Assembly: GCA_013298145.1 (NCBI GenBank)
Contig: JAAFJO010000002.1
Coordinates: forward strand, 372,001 to 436,000
Direction of reading: 5' to 3'
DNA length: 64,000 bases
DNA from: Betaproteobacteria bacterium
GTDB lineage: Bacteria > Pseudomonadota > Gammaproteobacteria > Burkholderiales > Casimicrobiaceae
The notes below the pieces were generated by a model. That model was not told where the DNA came from, searched no databases, and saw only the letters and a list, made by a program, of their open reading frames with translations. The position numbers and the translations under genes are program-made. Below, piece by piece: positions 1-8,410 of this stretch. Each line of letters begins with the position of its first letter. Position 1 is the first letter of the stretch.

Positions 1-525
1 GGGGTAAGTGAGCCCCCCTTTGCTCAGAAATACCGAGCCAACTTGTTTCGCTTCGCTGATGTCGGGCAATAGTTCGGTGAACAACAGGTACCACATGAGT
101 AGTTGCAGCAGCACCGGAATGTTGCGGAAGAGTTCCACATATGCATAGCAAAGCCCGCGCACCAAACCGTTGCGCGAAAAGCGCCCGACGCCGATTAAGG
201 TGCCGAGAATCGTGGTGAGAATGATGCCGATGATGGCGACGCGAAGGGTATTGCCCACGCCGACCAAAAACGCTTTCCAGTAAGGATTGTTCGAGTCGTA
301 GCCGAAAAGCGGCTCGCCAATATCAAAGCCAGCGGGTTGAAACAGAAAATCGAAGCCGCTCTTGATGCCACGAACCCGCATGTTTTCCACGGTGTTGTGC
401 GCCAGGAACCACACTGCGCCACCGATGACCGCAACGGCGAGAATCTGATAAACCAGCCCGCGAAATGCCTGAGATCGCCATGACCAATCGCGTTTCTTCG
501 GTGGAGTTCGTGGTGCAACCGCCAT
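1..525 (-). CDS. aapQ: Amino-acid ABC transporter permease, AapQ type (3' part missing)
   Basis: Inner-membrane permease subunit of a polar/general L-amino-acid ABC importer. Read on the minus strand from the ATG at 525, the frame is open for 175 codons to the window edge, so the C-terminal half is cut off. A basic N-terminus is followed by a hydrophobic segment at about 27-42, a periplasmic loop, then the family's second segment. The stretch VELFRNIPVLLQL (about residues 129-141) is the typical HAAT permease region with E-x-F-R-N-I-P. The binding-protein gene lies just upstream in the same direction, and the rest of the system should follow to the left of the window. The start is chosen because the family N-terminus begins there; I saw no strong ribosome site. 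Confidence 0.85.
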   Translation of the reverse strand, partial: MAVAPRTPPKKRDWSWRSQAFRGLVYQILAVAVIGGAVWFLAHNTVENMRVRGIKSGFDFLFQPAGFDIGEPLFGYDSNNPYWKAFLVGVGNTLRVAIIGIILTTILGTLIGVGRFSRNGLVRGLCYAYVELFRNIPVLLQLLMWYLLFTELLPDISEAKQVGSVFLSKGGLTYP

Positions 526-574
526 AGGCTTCCCCGTGCTTTGTCTGCTAAGTTCGTCAGGTTGTTTCTTCTAG

Positions 575-635
575 TTTGTGTGAAAAAACTTCTTAAGCTT
601 TTTCACACAAATCCTCTTTCAGTGAAGAGGATTTG
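575..635 (-). terminator. Two adjacent stem-loops between binding-protein and permease genes
   Basis: Two clean stem-loops sit back to back: 575-587 pairs with 599-611 (13 bp, A/T-rich stem), and 608-618 pairs with 625-635 (11 bp perfect stem, 6-nt loop). They share a few bases, so the two may be alternative folds. They lie between the stop of the binding-protein gene and the permease start. Such hairpins often protect or partly terminate the binding-protein message so that this subunit is made in excess. That role is inferred. Confidence 0.6.
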
Positions 636-682
636 TTTCGCGAGCCCGAACAAATGAATAATGTCTCAGGCGACGCGAGCCC

Positions 683-810
683 CTAATTTCGGGTGAAAAG
701 CGTAGCGAGCGGTTGAAGTTCGATGAAGCGGTTGCCGACGCGTACTGATGTACGCGAGGCAACCTAAGACGAAGAAATTCAGCCGCGCAGTAGCTTTACA
801 TCGAAATTAG
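683..810. repeat. Long imperfect foldback (about 128 bp) at the 3' end of the binding-protein gene
   Basis: Nested inverted repeats: CTAATTTCG (683-691) pairs with CGAAATTAG (802-810), further matching blocks follow inwards, and the tip is a strong hairpin, GGTTGCC..CGCGTAC / GTACGCG..GGCAACC (730-764, 4-nt loop). The right outer arm contains the stop codon of the binding-protein gene (807-809). It could act as a terminator, an mRNA-stability element or an insertion-derived palindrome. No U-tract follows. Confidence 0.6.
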
Positions 811-1838
811 CGGACGGGGTAGGCGTACATGAGCCCACCCTTATTCCAAAGGTTGTTAGCGCCACGCGGCAGCTTCAGCGCCGACTTCGGTCCAACGTTC
901 TTCTCGAAAATCTCGCCGTAGTTGCCAACCGCTTTGATCGCGCGAGCCATCCACTCTTTATCCAGACCGAGCAGCTTGCCCGTATCTTCCGTGGTGCCGA
1001 GCAGACGCTGAACGACAGGGTCGGTGCTCGACTTCATCTGATCAACGTTCGCTTGCGTGACGCCATATTCTTCGGCTTCAAGCAGACCATGGATTACCCA
1101 CTTAGTAATCGCAAACCACTCGTCATCGCCGCGGCGGACCATCGGTCCGAGTGGCTCTTTCGAGATGAGCTGCGGAAGGATCACGTGCTCGTCTGGATTC
1201 TTCGCTTCTTTGTTGCGAACTGAAGCAAGGCCCGACGCATCCGTCGTGTAAGCCACGCAGCGACCCGAGAAGTAAGCGCCCGTAGCCGCTTCAACTTTTT
1301 CAAACACCACAGGCTTGATGCCTAGGTTGTTGGCCTTCGAGAAGTCGGTCAGGTTTTTCTCGGTCGTGGTGCCTGATTGCACGCAGACCGTTTGGCCTTT
1401 GAGCTGTTTCGCATCACGAATTTTGGATTTCGTGGTGACCATGAAACCTTGACCGTCGTAATAGGTAACGCCGGTTACATGCAAACCGAGCGACGCATCG
1501 CGCGTGAGCGAGAAGGTCGTGTTGCGCGAAAGGATGTCGATTTCGCCCGATTGCAGTGCGGCGAAGCGCTGCTGTGCATTCAGCGGAACCCATTTGATCT
1601 TATTGGCATCACCCAGGGTTGCGGCTGCGATCGCTTTGCAGACATCGACATCGAGGCCTGACCAGTTTCCTGAAGAATCTGCTTGCGAAAAACCGGCGAG
1701 GCCCGTGTTTACACCGCAGACGACTTGGCCACGCGCTTTGATCGCGTCCAAGGTTTTTCCGGCGTGCGCTGGAAAGGCTGATAGTCCGAGCGCAGCAATG
1801 ACGGCGCTTAACCCGAATTGGGTTCGTGACAACTTCAT
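807..1838 (-). CDS. aapJ: Amino-acid ABC transporter periplasmic substrate-binding protein
   Basis: Periplasmic binding protein (343 aa) that captures L-amino acids and delivers them to the permease encoded next on the same strand. The N-terminus is a textbook Sec signal: KLSR, a hydrophobic core, and AHA|G near residue 26. The mature part starts TLDAIKARGQVVCGV and carries SBP_bac_3 features such as GLDVDVCKAIAAA and LSRNTTFSLTRD, which match the AapJ/BztA group rather than histidine- or glutamine-specific proteins. An upstream in-frame ATG at 1955 would add 39 residues and bury the signal peptide. The chosen ATG has a Shine-Dalgarno-like CTAGGAGA about 7 bases upstream. A palindrome lies in its leader. 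Confidence 0.9.
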   Translation of the reverse strand: MKLSRTQFGLSAVIAALGLSAFPAHAGKTLDAIKARGQVVCGVNTGLAGFSQADSSGNWSGLDVDVCKAIAAATLGDANKIKWVPLNAQQRFAALQSGEIDILSRNTTFSLTRDASLGLHVTGVTYYDGQGFMVTTKSKIRDAKQLKGQTVCVQSGTTTEKNLTDFSKANNLGIKPVVFEKVEAATGAYFSGRCVAYTTDASGLASVRNKEAKNPDEHVILPQLISKEPLGPMVRRGDDEWFAITKWVIHGLLEAEEYGVTQANVDQMKSSTDPVVQRLLGTTEDTGKLLGLDKEWMARAIKAVGNYGEIFEKNVGPKSALKLPRGANNLWNKGGLMYAYPVR

Positions 1839-1890
1839 ACAGTGATCTCCTAGTGTTGAGGTCTTCGTTTTGAAAATTCTTCGCTCACGC

Positions 1891-1911
1891 GATGCCCCGA
1901 ATCGGGGCATC
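1891..1911. promoter_or_regulatory. Perfect GC-rich palindrome in the aapJ leader
   Basis: GATGCCCCGA and TCGGGGCATC flank a single central base, giving a 21-bp near-perfect palindrome about 50 bp upstream of the aapJ start. It could be a repressor or activator operator or a short stem-loop in the leader RNA. Nothing in the sequence decides between these. Confidence 0.45.
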
Positions 1912-2096
1912 TCAGCAACGTTAAAGATTGCTATCGCAAACCTCGTGCCGAGCAACCCGAAACAGTAGGCGGCTGCGCGTATGAATCGGAGAGGTTAAAC
2001 CCTAATCGTTCGTCACGCTTTCCCTAGGGGCCAAAGCGACTCACCCGAATATCCAGCAACTTTGGTGGCTCGAGGAGGCGCTGCTACGCACGCGCT

Positions 2097-4070
2097 TTAC
2101 TCAGTAAGCTTGAGTTCGGCTGCACTTACAGCGCTTTGTGTGCCGAGCAAGATGAGTGCATCTCCTGGCGCAAAAACAAAATCAGGGCTCGCTAGATCGA
2201 TACGGGTGCCCTCGCGACGGATCACCGTAATTTCTGCTTCAAATCGTTCAAACAACGTGTCTTTCACGCGGAGCAACGTTTTGCCGCACGCCCAAGAATT
2301 CTCAGGAATGTTTACGGAGTGGAGCACTCGTGCGTCGCCTTCGCTTTCGTTACCGTCGGATGCACCACGAAAGAAGCCTTGAAAGAGGTTGTAGCGCTCC
2401 TCGCGCACCGCGCGGATGCGTTTGAGCACTTTGGTAAGCGGTGTGCCGAGGACGAGTAATGAGTGAGTCGCCAACATTAAACTGCCCTCTAGCACTTCGG
2501 GCACCACCTCAGTTGCACCCGCGGCTGACAGCGCAGCGATGTGTTCGTCATCCATTGTGCGCACAATGATCGCCAGATCACTGCGCACCGATTTCGCCGT
2601 TGCGATGATTTTGAGGGCTGCGTCTTTATCAGTAAATGAGACAACCAATGCGCGCGCACGCTCAATGCCTGCAGCGATCAATGCTTCTTTACGCGTGCTA
2701 TCGCCAAACACGACGTCGCCACCTTCGCTCGTACCTATCGCTTCACGCACGCGCTCCGGATCATTGTCGAGCGCAACATACCGAACTTGTTCTGCCTCGA
2801 GCAAGCGAGCGAGATATTGGCCACTGCGGCCGTATCCGCAGATAACGACGTGGTCTTGCCTAGACAAATTTTGTGCGGCAATCTTGAAGATGTCGGCAGA
2901 GCGAGCTAAGAAATCGTTCGCTGTCAGCCGCGAAGAAATCTTTTCAGCCAGCATCGGGACGAAGGGCGCGGTAAGCATCGAAAGCAGCATCGCTGCGAGT
3001 GCGATTTGGACGAACGTTTCGTTCACGGTTCCGAGGCTGCGACCCAGCGTAAGAAGCACAAAACCAAACTCGCCCGCAGGAGCGAGTAGCGCAGCGGTGA
3101 GTAGTGCATGGTGCTGATTGAGGCCGTAGCGTCGCGCGAACGCGTAAATTACTAATTCCTTCACCAGCGTGACCGACACAAATGCCGCTACGACCCACCC
3201 CAAATTTGCAAAAACGAACGGCAGGTTCAGCTGCATCCCGAGCGAGATAAAAAACATTCCAAGTAGCACGTCGCGGAAAGGGCGGATGTCGTCCTCCACC
3301 TGCAACTTGTACTCAGTTTCTGAGATCAGCATCCCAGCCACAAAAGCACCAAGGGCGAGCGGCAATTCGGCCAGGTGGCAGAGCCAGGCGAGCGCCAGCG
3401 CGACGAGCAGCACGCCGAGCATGAACAGCTCGGTGCTCTTTTGCTTAGCGATGACACGAAAAATTGCCCGCAACAACGGTTGCCCGAACTTGAGCATCAC
3501 TGCGAGTAACACGACCGCCTTAAACACTGCCCAGGCGATTTGCATGCCGTCGCCCGCAGTGCCGGCAACGGCCGGAATGAGGATCAGGAGCGGCACAACC
3601 ACAATGTCCTCAAACAGAAGGGCGCCCACTACATGTCTGGCGTGGGCCGAAGATAGCTCACCGCGCTCTGCGAGTAACTTAAGCCCGATCGCGGTTGAAG
3701 ACATAGCCAACGCGGTTGCCAAAACAATACTGCCCGCAAACGAAGCCGACAACGCTAGTGCGATTCCGGCGAAGAGCAGCGTGCCAACCAGATATTGAAT
3801 ACCGCCGAAGCCCACCACTAAGCCGCGCATCGCTCTAAATTGCGGGAGCGAAAACTCGAGGCCGATCGAGAACATCAGAAAAACGACACCGAATTCAGCG
3901 ATCTCTCGGGCTTGCTCAGAATCAGGAATAACGCGAAAAACGTAGGGGCCAAGCAGCAAGCCGACCGCCAAATATCCGAGCAGTGACGGTAAACGGAAAC
4001 GGCGACACAGGCCGACGCACGCAACGCTGGCAGCAAGAACGATAACGATGAGAGCGAGCGGCGATTCCAC
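2097..4070 (-). CDS. CPA2-family cation:proton antiporter with TrkA-N and TrkA-C domains (KefB/YbaL type)
   Basis: Inner-membrane K+(Na+)/H+ antiporter of the KefB/KefC/YbaL type, 657 aa. Residues 1-380 form a hydrophobic exchanger domain with about a dozen membrane segments and the CPA2 feature FEDIVVVP (about 153-160). A Rossmann TrkA-N domain follows, with the nucleotide loop GYGRSG (412-417) and the acidic ALDND about 22 residues later. A TrkA-C-like domain ends the protein (about 580-657). No glutathione-gating ancillary gene of the KefF/KefG type is adjacent, so Kef-like detoxification is not supported; YbaL-like cation exchange is the safer call. It is transcribed away from the CDP-alcohol transferase gene. 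Confidence 0.9.
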   Translation of the reverse strand: MESPLALIVIVLAASVACVGLCRRFRLPSLLGYLAVGLLLGPYVFRVIPDSEQAREIAEFGVVFLMFSIGLEFSLPQFRAMRGLVVGFGGIQYLVGTLLFAGIALALSASFAGSIVLATALAMSSTAIGLKLLAERGELSSAHARHVVGALLFEDIVVVPLLILIPAVAGTAGDGMQIAWAVFKAVVLLAVMLKFGQPLLRAIFRVIAKQKSTELFMLGVLLVALALAWLCHLAELPLALGAFVAGMLISETEYKLQVEDDIRPFRDVLLGMFFISLGMQLNLPFVFANLGWVVAAFVSVTLVKELVIYAFARRYGLNQHHALLTAALLAPAGEFGFVLLTLGRSLGTVNETFVQIALAAMLLSMLTAPFVPMLAEKISSRLTANDFLARSADIFKIAAQNLSRQDHVVICGYGRSGQYLARLLEAEQVRYVALDNDPERVREAIGTSEGGDVVFGDSTRKEALIAAGIERARALVVSFTDKDAALKIIATAKSVRSDLAIIVRTMDDEHIAALSAAGATEVVPEVLEGSLMLATHSLLVLGTPLTKVLKRIRAVREERYNLFQGFFRGASDGNESEGDARVLHSVNIPENSWACGKTLLRVKDTLFERFEAEITVIRREGTRIDLASPDFVFAPGDALILLGTQSAVSAAELKLTE

Positions 4071-4155
4071 GAATCGAATCTATCAGAACGAGCTTTGAGA
4101 GCGCGTTCGTGCGCCTTGCGCGTTGTGTACGTGTGCGGCGCAATACACTCAGTAC

Positions 4156-4770
4156 ATGCTGGACCGATACGCCCTTCCTTTGCTCTCACGCCCTCATCGC
4201 GCCGTGGCCCGTGCCGCGCGTGCGGCCGGCTTGTCGGCAGACACCGTCACCGTGCTTGGCTGCGCGATTGGGCTGGTGGGGGCGGCGCTGATCGTGACCG
4301 AGTGTTACGGCTGGGCGCTATTGCTGTTCTGTGTGAATCGATTTCTAGACGGCGTGGATGGCGCGATGGCGCGGCAGGTAGGACCGACGCCACGTGGCGG
4401 CTTCCTCGATATTGCGTGTGATTACTTTGTGTACGCCGCGTACCCGCTCGCTTTTGCGGTTGCAAATCCGGTTGCCAATGCGCTCGCTTCCGCAACGCTG
4501 CTGGCGAGCTTCATCGGTACGGCGTCGACCTTTCTCGCCTTCGCGGCAATTCATGCGAAGGCGGGTGGCGAGGCCAATCCGGTGTACCCAAACAAGGCGA
4601 TTCACTACTTGGGCGGCCTGACCGAAGGCACCGAAACCATTGTCGCTTTCTGTGCGATGTGTCTTTGGCCGCAATATTTCGCGATGATCGCGTACATGTT
4701 TGCGGCGGCGTGTTTTGTGACGATGCTCACACGGCTTTGGACGGGCGCGCGTGCGCTAACTAGCGAGTAA
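4156..4770 (+). CDS. CDP-alcohol phosphatidyltransferase family membrane enzyme
   Basis: Small integral-membrane enzyme (204 aa) expected to transfer a phosphatidyl group from a CDP-linked donor to an alcohol, as in phospholipid synthesis. The family signature is visible at about residues 70-91: DGAMAR, seven residues, then GGFLDIACD, with the aspartates that bind metal and CDP. The spacer is one residue shorter than the usual x8 by my count. Several hydrophobic segments surround it. The substrate cannot be told from sequence. The ATG at 4156 (MLDRYALPLL) is preferred over the in-frame ATG at 4123 because the family starts there. It is divergent from the antiporter gene. Confidence 0.85.
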   Translation: MLDRYALPLLSRPHRAVARAARAAGLSADTVTVLGCAIGLVGAALIVTECYGWALLLFCVNRFLDGVDGAMARQVGPTPRGGFLDIACDYFVYAAYPLAFAVANPVANALASATLLASFIGTASTFLAFAAIHAKAGGEANPVYPNKAIHYLGGLTEGTETIVAFCAMCLWPQYFAMIAYMFAAACFVTMLTRLWTGARALTSE

Positions 4771-4796
4771 CTATTGCGGAAGATCGATTTTCTATC

Positions 4797-4854
4797 GGGG
4801 CTAAGGGAAGTAATTCGCGTAATCCGATGAGTAATTTAATTGCACGCTAGCCCC
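4797..4854. repeat. Palindromic intergenic element, family 1, copy A
   Basis: GGGGCTA at the left end pairs with TAGCCCC at the right end, with an AT-rich core of about 44 bp. It lies between two convergent genes. The same end sequences recur at 41715, 45843, 48694, 53660 and 63699, and more weakly at 20851. Confidence 0.7.
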
Positions 4855-4920
4855 AACAAAAAAGCGCTTGCGACCATAAGGTTGATCTAGTTCGATCGTT
4901 CGGCTGGATCACGCTTCCGA

Positions 4921-5274
4921 CTAGCGAGGAAGCAACGTCCAACTCGGCGGCGTGCCGCCAAAGAATCCGGGCGTGCCTTTCACGTATCGAAAAACGAACT
5001 CGTCTTTAACCGTCGTCGTGGCGGGGTCGAGGTATTTCGACGTGACTGTGCAGCTCGCTTCAAACGGCACGGCGACTGTTTCTTTGTTGATCGCAGACTG
5101 TTTGCCTACCGAGGTGAACTGACAGGCCATCAGACCACCTCGGGTGAAGCGAGCCTGCAGCGCGCGATCAAGGGTGTGCGAATCAACCTCACGCCGAGGG
5201 CCGATGCACGCCGACAGCGCCGCGCATGCGAGTACTGCCAGCAGCAAACGACTAAAACTTAACTTGCGCCCCAA
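4921..5274 (-). CDS. Small putative lipoprotein, function unknown
   Basis: Predicted 117-aa lipoprotein. A hydrophobic stretch (SFSRLLLAVLACAAL) runs into the lipobox LSAC, so lipidation and export are likely. The mature part has paired cysteines (ACQF, ASCT) and ends with a run FFGGTPPSWTLLPR. I do not recognise the family. The start is uncertain: TTG at 5274 gives a normal signal length (GRKLSFSRLLL), while the ATG at 5328 would add 18 residues with another cysteine and overlap kup by 77 bp. With the TTG start, the gene still overlaps the 3' end of kup by 23 bp, which suggests co-transcription and translational coupling. Confidence 0.6.
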   Translation of the reverse strand: MGRKLSFSRLLLAVLACAALSACIGPRREVDSHTLDRALQARFTRGGLMACQFTSVGKQSAINKETVAVPFEASCTVTSKYLDPATTTVKDEFVFRYVKGTPGFFGGTPPSWTLLPR

Positions 5275-7165
5275 GTTCAAGCACGCGATTCGAAGGAATT
5301 TGGAAGTAGGCCGTCGCCGATTGCGCATTGCGCGCCATCAGGCTAAACAGGCGTTGGCGCCAGATTGAAATGCGCTTGCACTTCGTAGGAATCAAAACCT
5401 CTCGCGAGACGAAGAACGAGGTATCCATCATGTCGAATTCGAGATCGTAGTCTTTGGCCACGCTCGTAAGCACTTTCGGGATGTCTGGCGTATTCATAAA
5501 GCCGTAGCGCACCACCATCGCATAGAACCCATCCCCGAGTGCTTCTACGTGCAATCGCTTGGTGCGGGGCACGAGAGGCACATCTTCAAACTTGACGTGA
5601 AGAATCACGTTTCGCTCATGAAGAATACGGTTATGTTTCAGGTTATGCAGCATTGCCGCGGGCATGTCGTCTGGCGTTGATGTCATGAAAACAGCGGTCC
5701 CGGACACGCGGGTCGCATCGCGGGTAAGCGAGGCAATCATGGGCACGAGCGGCAGCGCAACTGCTTTGCGTTGTTCGTTCATGAGGTTTCGTCCACGTTT
5801 CCAAGTGGTCATCAGCACGAGCACGACGCTCGCAACGAGCAGCGGGAACCATCCGCCGTCTGGAATTTTGATAGCGGTGGAAGCGACGAGCGCAATATCC
5901 ACAATCGCGAACACCACGATCGCAAGCGCAGCGACCAGCTTGTTCCACTTCCACAATCCCGTGGCAACGACAGCAAACAAAATCGTGTCTACCATCATCG
6001 CACCTGTAACCGCGAGTCCGTACGCAGAGGCGAGCTTATCGGTGGAGCGGAAAGAAATAACCACAATCACCACCAACACATACAGCGCCCAATTGATCGC
6101 GGGCACATAAATTTGTCCCTCACTCTGGTGCGACGTATGCACGATTTTCATGCGCGGTAGGAAGCCAAGTTGCACGCCTTGCCGCGCAATCGAAAACGCA
6201 CCCGAGATCACCGCTTGCGACGCGATCACGGTGGCAACCCCCGCAAACAAAATCATCGGGATCAAAAATGAGGACGGCACTTGATCATAGAAAGGATGCA
6301 TCTTGCAAGCCGTGTTACTCGCGGCGGCGCTGGCGCAGGTTTTCAGGATCAGCGCGCCTTGCCCGAAATAGTTCAATACGAGTGCCGGAAAGACCCATAC
6401 GAACCAGGCTATGCGAATGGGGCGGCGTCCGAAATGCCCCATATCCGCGTAGAGCGCTTCCGCACCGGTGACCGCGAGCACGGCTGAGCCCAGAACGATC
6501 AACGACAGCCCCGGGTTTTCAACCAAGAAGCGCAAAAAGTACATCGGGTTGATTGCAGCGAGCACCGCCGGATTGCTCGACAAATGAAAAATCCCGAGCG
6601 CACCGAGCATGGCGAACCACGCTGCCATGATCGGACCGAAAAATTTGCTTACCTTGCCTGTGCCGCGGCTTTGAACCCAGAAAAGTCCGGTCAAAATGAC
6701 CAAAGCGATCGGCACCACCGCCGCTTCAAATTTCGGATTGATTTCCTTCAATCCTTCCATTGCGCCGAGCACCGAGACAGCTGGCGTGATGATGGAGTCG
6801 CCGAAGAAAAGCGCCACACCGAAGATGCCGAGTAGCGTGAGATAGCGACGCTTGGTCACTTCCTGCACCGCACGCAAGGCCATCGACAGCAAGATCATGG
6901 TGCCGCCCTCACCTTGATTGTCCGCGCGCAAAATGACAAACGCGTACTTCACGGCGACAACGATGGTGAGCACCCAGAAAATCAACGAGAGCAGACCCAG
7001 CACATTCGCCTCGGTCAGCGCGATCGCGTGCGACGAATTGAAGAACACCTCTTTTAGGGTGTAGAGCGGCGATGTGCCAATGTCGCCATAGACCACGCCC
7101 ACCGCACCGAGAGAGAGCGCCGCGAGCCGAGCGCCCTTCGCCTCTCTCATGTCATGAGAACTCAT
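5252..7165 (-). CDS. kup: Kup low-affinity potassium uptake permease
   Basis: Constitutive-type K+ uptake transporter (637 aa), thought to work as a K+/H+ symporter. The family hallmark GDIGTSPLYTL is at about residues 27-37. About 12 membrane segments follow, then a cytoplasmic C-terminal domain containing PRTKRLHVEALGDGF and ending FQIPSNRVLELGAQVKF. The ATG at 7165 (MSSHDMREAKG) is chosen because AGAAGAG precedes it; the in-frame ATG at 7234 adds 23 unrelated residues. It sits in a potassium block with the antiporter and the K+-channel operon, and overlaps the following small lipoprotein gene. A long foldback (7270-7355) separates it from the channel operon upstream. Confidence 0.95.
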   Translation of the reverse strand: MSSHDMREAKGARLAALSLGAVGVVYGDIGTSPLYTLKEVFFNSSHAIALTEANVLGLLSLIFWVLTIVVAVKYAFVILRADNQGEGGTMILLSMALRAVQEVTKRRYLTLLGIFGVALFFGDSIITPAVSVLGAMEGLKEINPKFEAAVVPIALVILTGLFWVQSRGTGKVSKFFGPIMAAWFAMLGALGIFHLSSNPAVLAAINPMYFLRFLVENPGLSLIVLGSAVLAVTGAEALYADMGHFGRRPIRIAWFVWVFPALVLNYFGQGALILKTCASAAASNTACKMHPFYDQVPSSFLIPMILFAGVATVIASQAVISGAFSIARQGVQLGFLPRMKIVHTSHQSEGQIYVPAINWALYVLVVIVVISFRSTDKLASAYGLAVTGAMMVDTILFAVVATGLWKWNKLVAALAIVVFAIVDIALVASTAIKIPDGGWFPLLVASVVLVLMTTWKRGRNLMNEQRKAVALPLVPMIASLTRDATRVSGTAVFMTSTPDDMPAAMLHNLKHNRILHERNVILHVKFEDVPLVPRTKRLHVEALGDGFYAMVVRYGFMNTPDIPKVLTSVAKDYDLEFDMMDTSFFVSREVLIPTKCKRISIWRQRLFSLMARNAQSATAYFQIPSNRVLELGAQVKF

Positions 7166-7269
7166 TCGTTCACTCTTCTTCTGGAAGCAAGTCGCGGATT
7201 CTATGCCTGTTTCGCGGGGCGTTGTGCGATGCACAAAGACTGTTTCAATCGAATAACTCCGCGTTGCTA

Positions 7270-7355
7270 GCGCTTATTGCGAGCGGGCGAAGCGGATTAG
7301 TTTGTAAATAGCGTATTTATCTATAAATTTTCGCTCGCCCGGATCGAATAAGCGC
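7270..7355. repeat. Long foldback between the K+-channel operon and kup
   Basis: GCGCTTATT (7270-7278) pairs with AATAAGCGC (7347-7355), and further inwards GCGGGCGAA pairs imperfectly with TTCGCTCGCC. The total is an imperfect stem of about 25 bp around an AT-rich core of about 35 bp. It lies about 40 bp past the stop of the DUF6352-type gene and about 105 bp upstream of kup, both on the minus strand. It is a plausible terminator of the channel operon or leader structure of kup, but has no clean U-tract. Confidence 0.5.
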
Positions 7356-7393
7356 GAGCACGTAAAAGCTGTAAGTGGTTAACAGCCCAGCTT

Positions 7394-8410
7394 TCACGCG
7401 CGATTGAGCGGGAGATTGAGGAGCAAGTTCTGCGGTTTCAGTTTGAGTTTGTTCTCGGTATCCATCGCCATCGCAAGATAGATCGGCTTCCCGGCGATCG
7501 CCTGACGCATGTCAGTCGGATTTTTGAAACGCAGCTCGAAGAGGCAGAGCAAGCGATTCATGCGCTCCTCGTCCACGGGCGATTGGTTATAGAGATCGTT
7601 CAACACACCCGAAGCGGTCGCATCGAGCCCCACATGCCACACCCAGTGTTTATCGTCGATCTCACGGCGGTGTTTGATTTCAACCTCAACGCCCAAGAAA
7701 TGCTTCACCCATTTCTCAAGCACGCGCATCAACGCATCGAGCGCGGGCTGCCCGCGGTTTAGCGACACGGCGAAATCGAAGCGCTCGTCGCGCGGCCAAT
7801 ACGCGTCCTTGTTATCGGCTGCGAGCACATCGAGATCGATGGAGCGCGTGGGCGTGTTTTGCTTTTTGAGCAGTTCGCCGAGCGAGCCGAAACCACCCGT
7901 TTCGGCGTATGTCTCGATGGCTTCATCGTCTGCGGCCATCACCGCACCATCCTCGAGCACTGAAATTTTCTGAACGCGGAACAAGCATTCCCCCATCCTC
8001 GCTTCAAGCGGATCGGCAGCAGTGTTCGCACCCAACACGTGTCGCAAAAAAATCTGCGTAAGCTGGAAAACGAACAAGGGCGGAACATCCACGCCATCGC
8101 CCTTGAACAGATTTAAATAGGCGGCCTCAAGCGTGGTCGCGGCGAGCAAGCGATCCCGGAAACGAAGCAACACCCGATAGTTTGCCTGCGCATCGGCGTC
8201 CTTGAACGTGAGCAGCTCTGCGCTCGCCACGTCGCGCCGTGGCGCTTTCATCAACGCGTCATGGAGCTTGAGTTCTGCGTCACACGAGTCGGCGATGGGC
8301 GCGACTTCCGGACGCAAGTAGAGCGAACGCAGGAAGTCATCGGTGACGATCAGTGCGCCATCTTTCTGTTGCAAAAAGCGATAGCCGCAGGCGGGCCAAA
8401 AATCATTCAT
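7394..8410 (-). CDS. DUF6352-type conserved protein, partner of the K+ channel gene
   Basis: Cytoplasmic protein of 338 aa with no signal peptide or membrane segment. The opening NDFWPACGYRFL matches a conserved betaproteobacterial family I recall as DUF6352; this is from memory. Its biochemical role is unknown. The start ATG at 8410 overlaps the stop of the upstream K+-channel gene by 8 bp, which indicates translational coupling, so it probably acts with or regulates that channel. The start is chosen over the in-frame extension to 8443 because the family begins NDFWP. No catalytic motif is apparent. Confidence 0.75.
   Translation of the reverse strand: MNDFWPACGYRFLQQKDGALIVTDDFLRSLYLRPEVAPIADSCDAELKLHDALMKAPRRDVASAELLTFKDADAQANYRVLLRFRDRLLAATTLEAAYLNLFKGDGVDVPPLFVFQLTQIFLRHVLGANTAADPLEARMGECLFRVQKISVLEDGAVMAADDEAIETYAETGGFGSLGELLKKQNTPTRSIDLDVLAADNKDAYWPRDERFDFAVSLNRGQPALDALMRVLEKWVKHFLGVEVEIKHRREIDDKHWVWHVGLDATASGVLNDLYNQSPVDEERMNRLLCLFELRFKNPTDMRQAIAGKPIYLAMAMDTENKLKLKPQNLLLNLPLNRA

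Noticed and set aside
195..518. 107-codon minus-strand frame
   Set aside because: It is out of frame with the permease gene that covers the same DNA (start 525). Only the permease reading shows family motifs and membrane segments.
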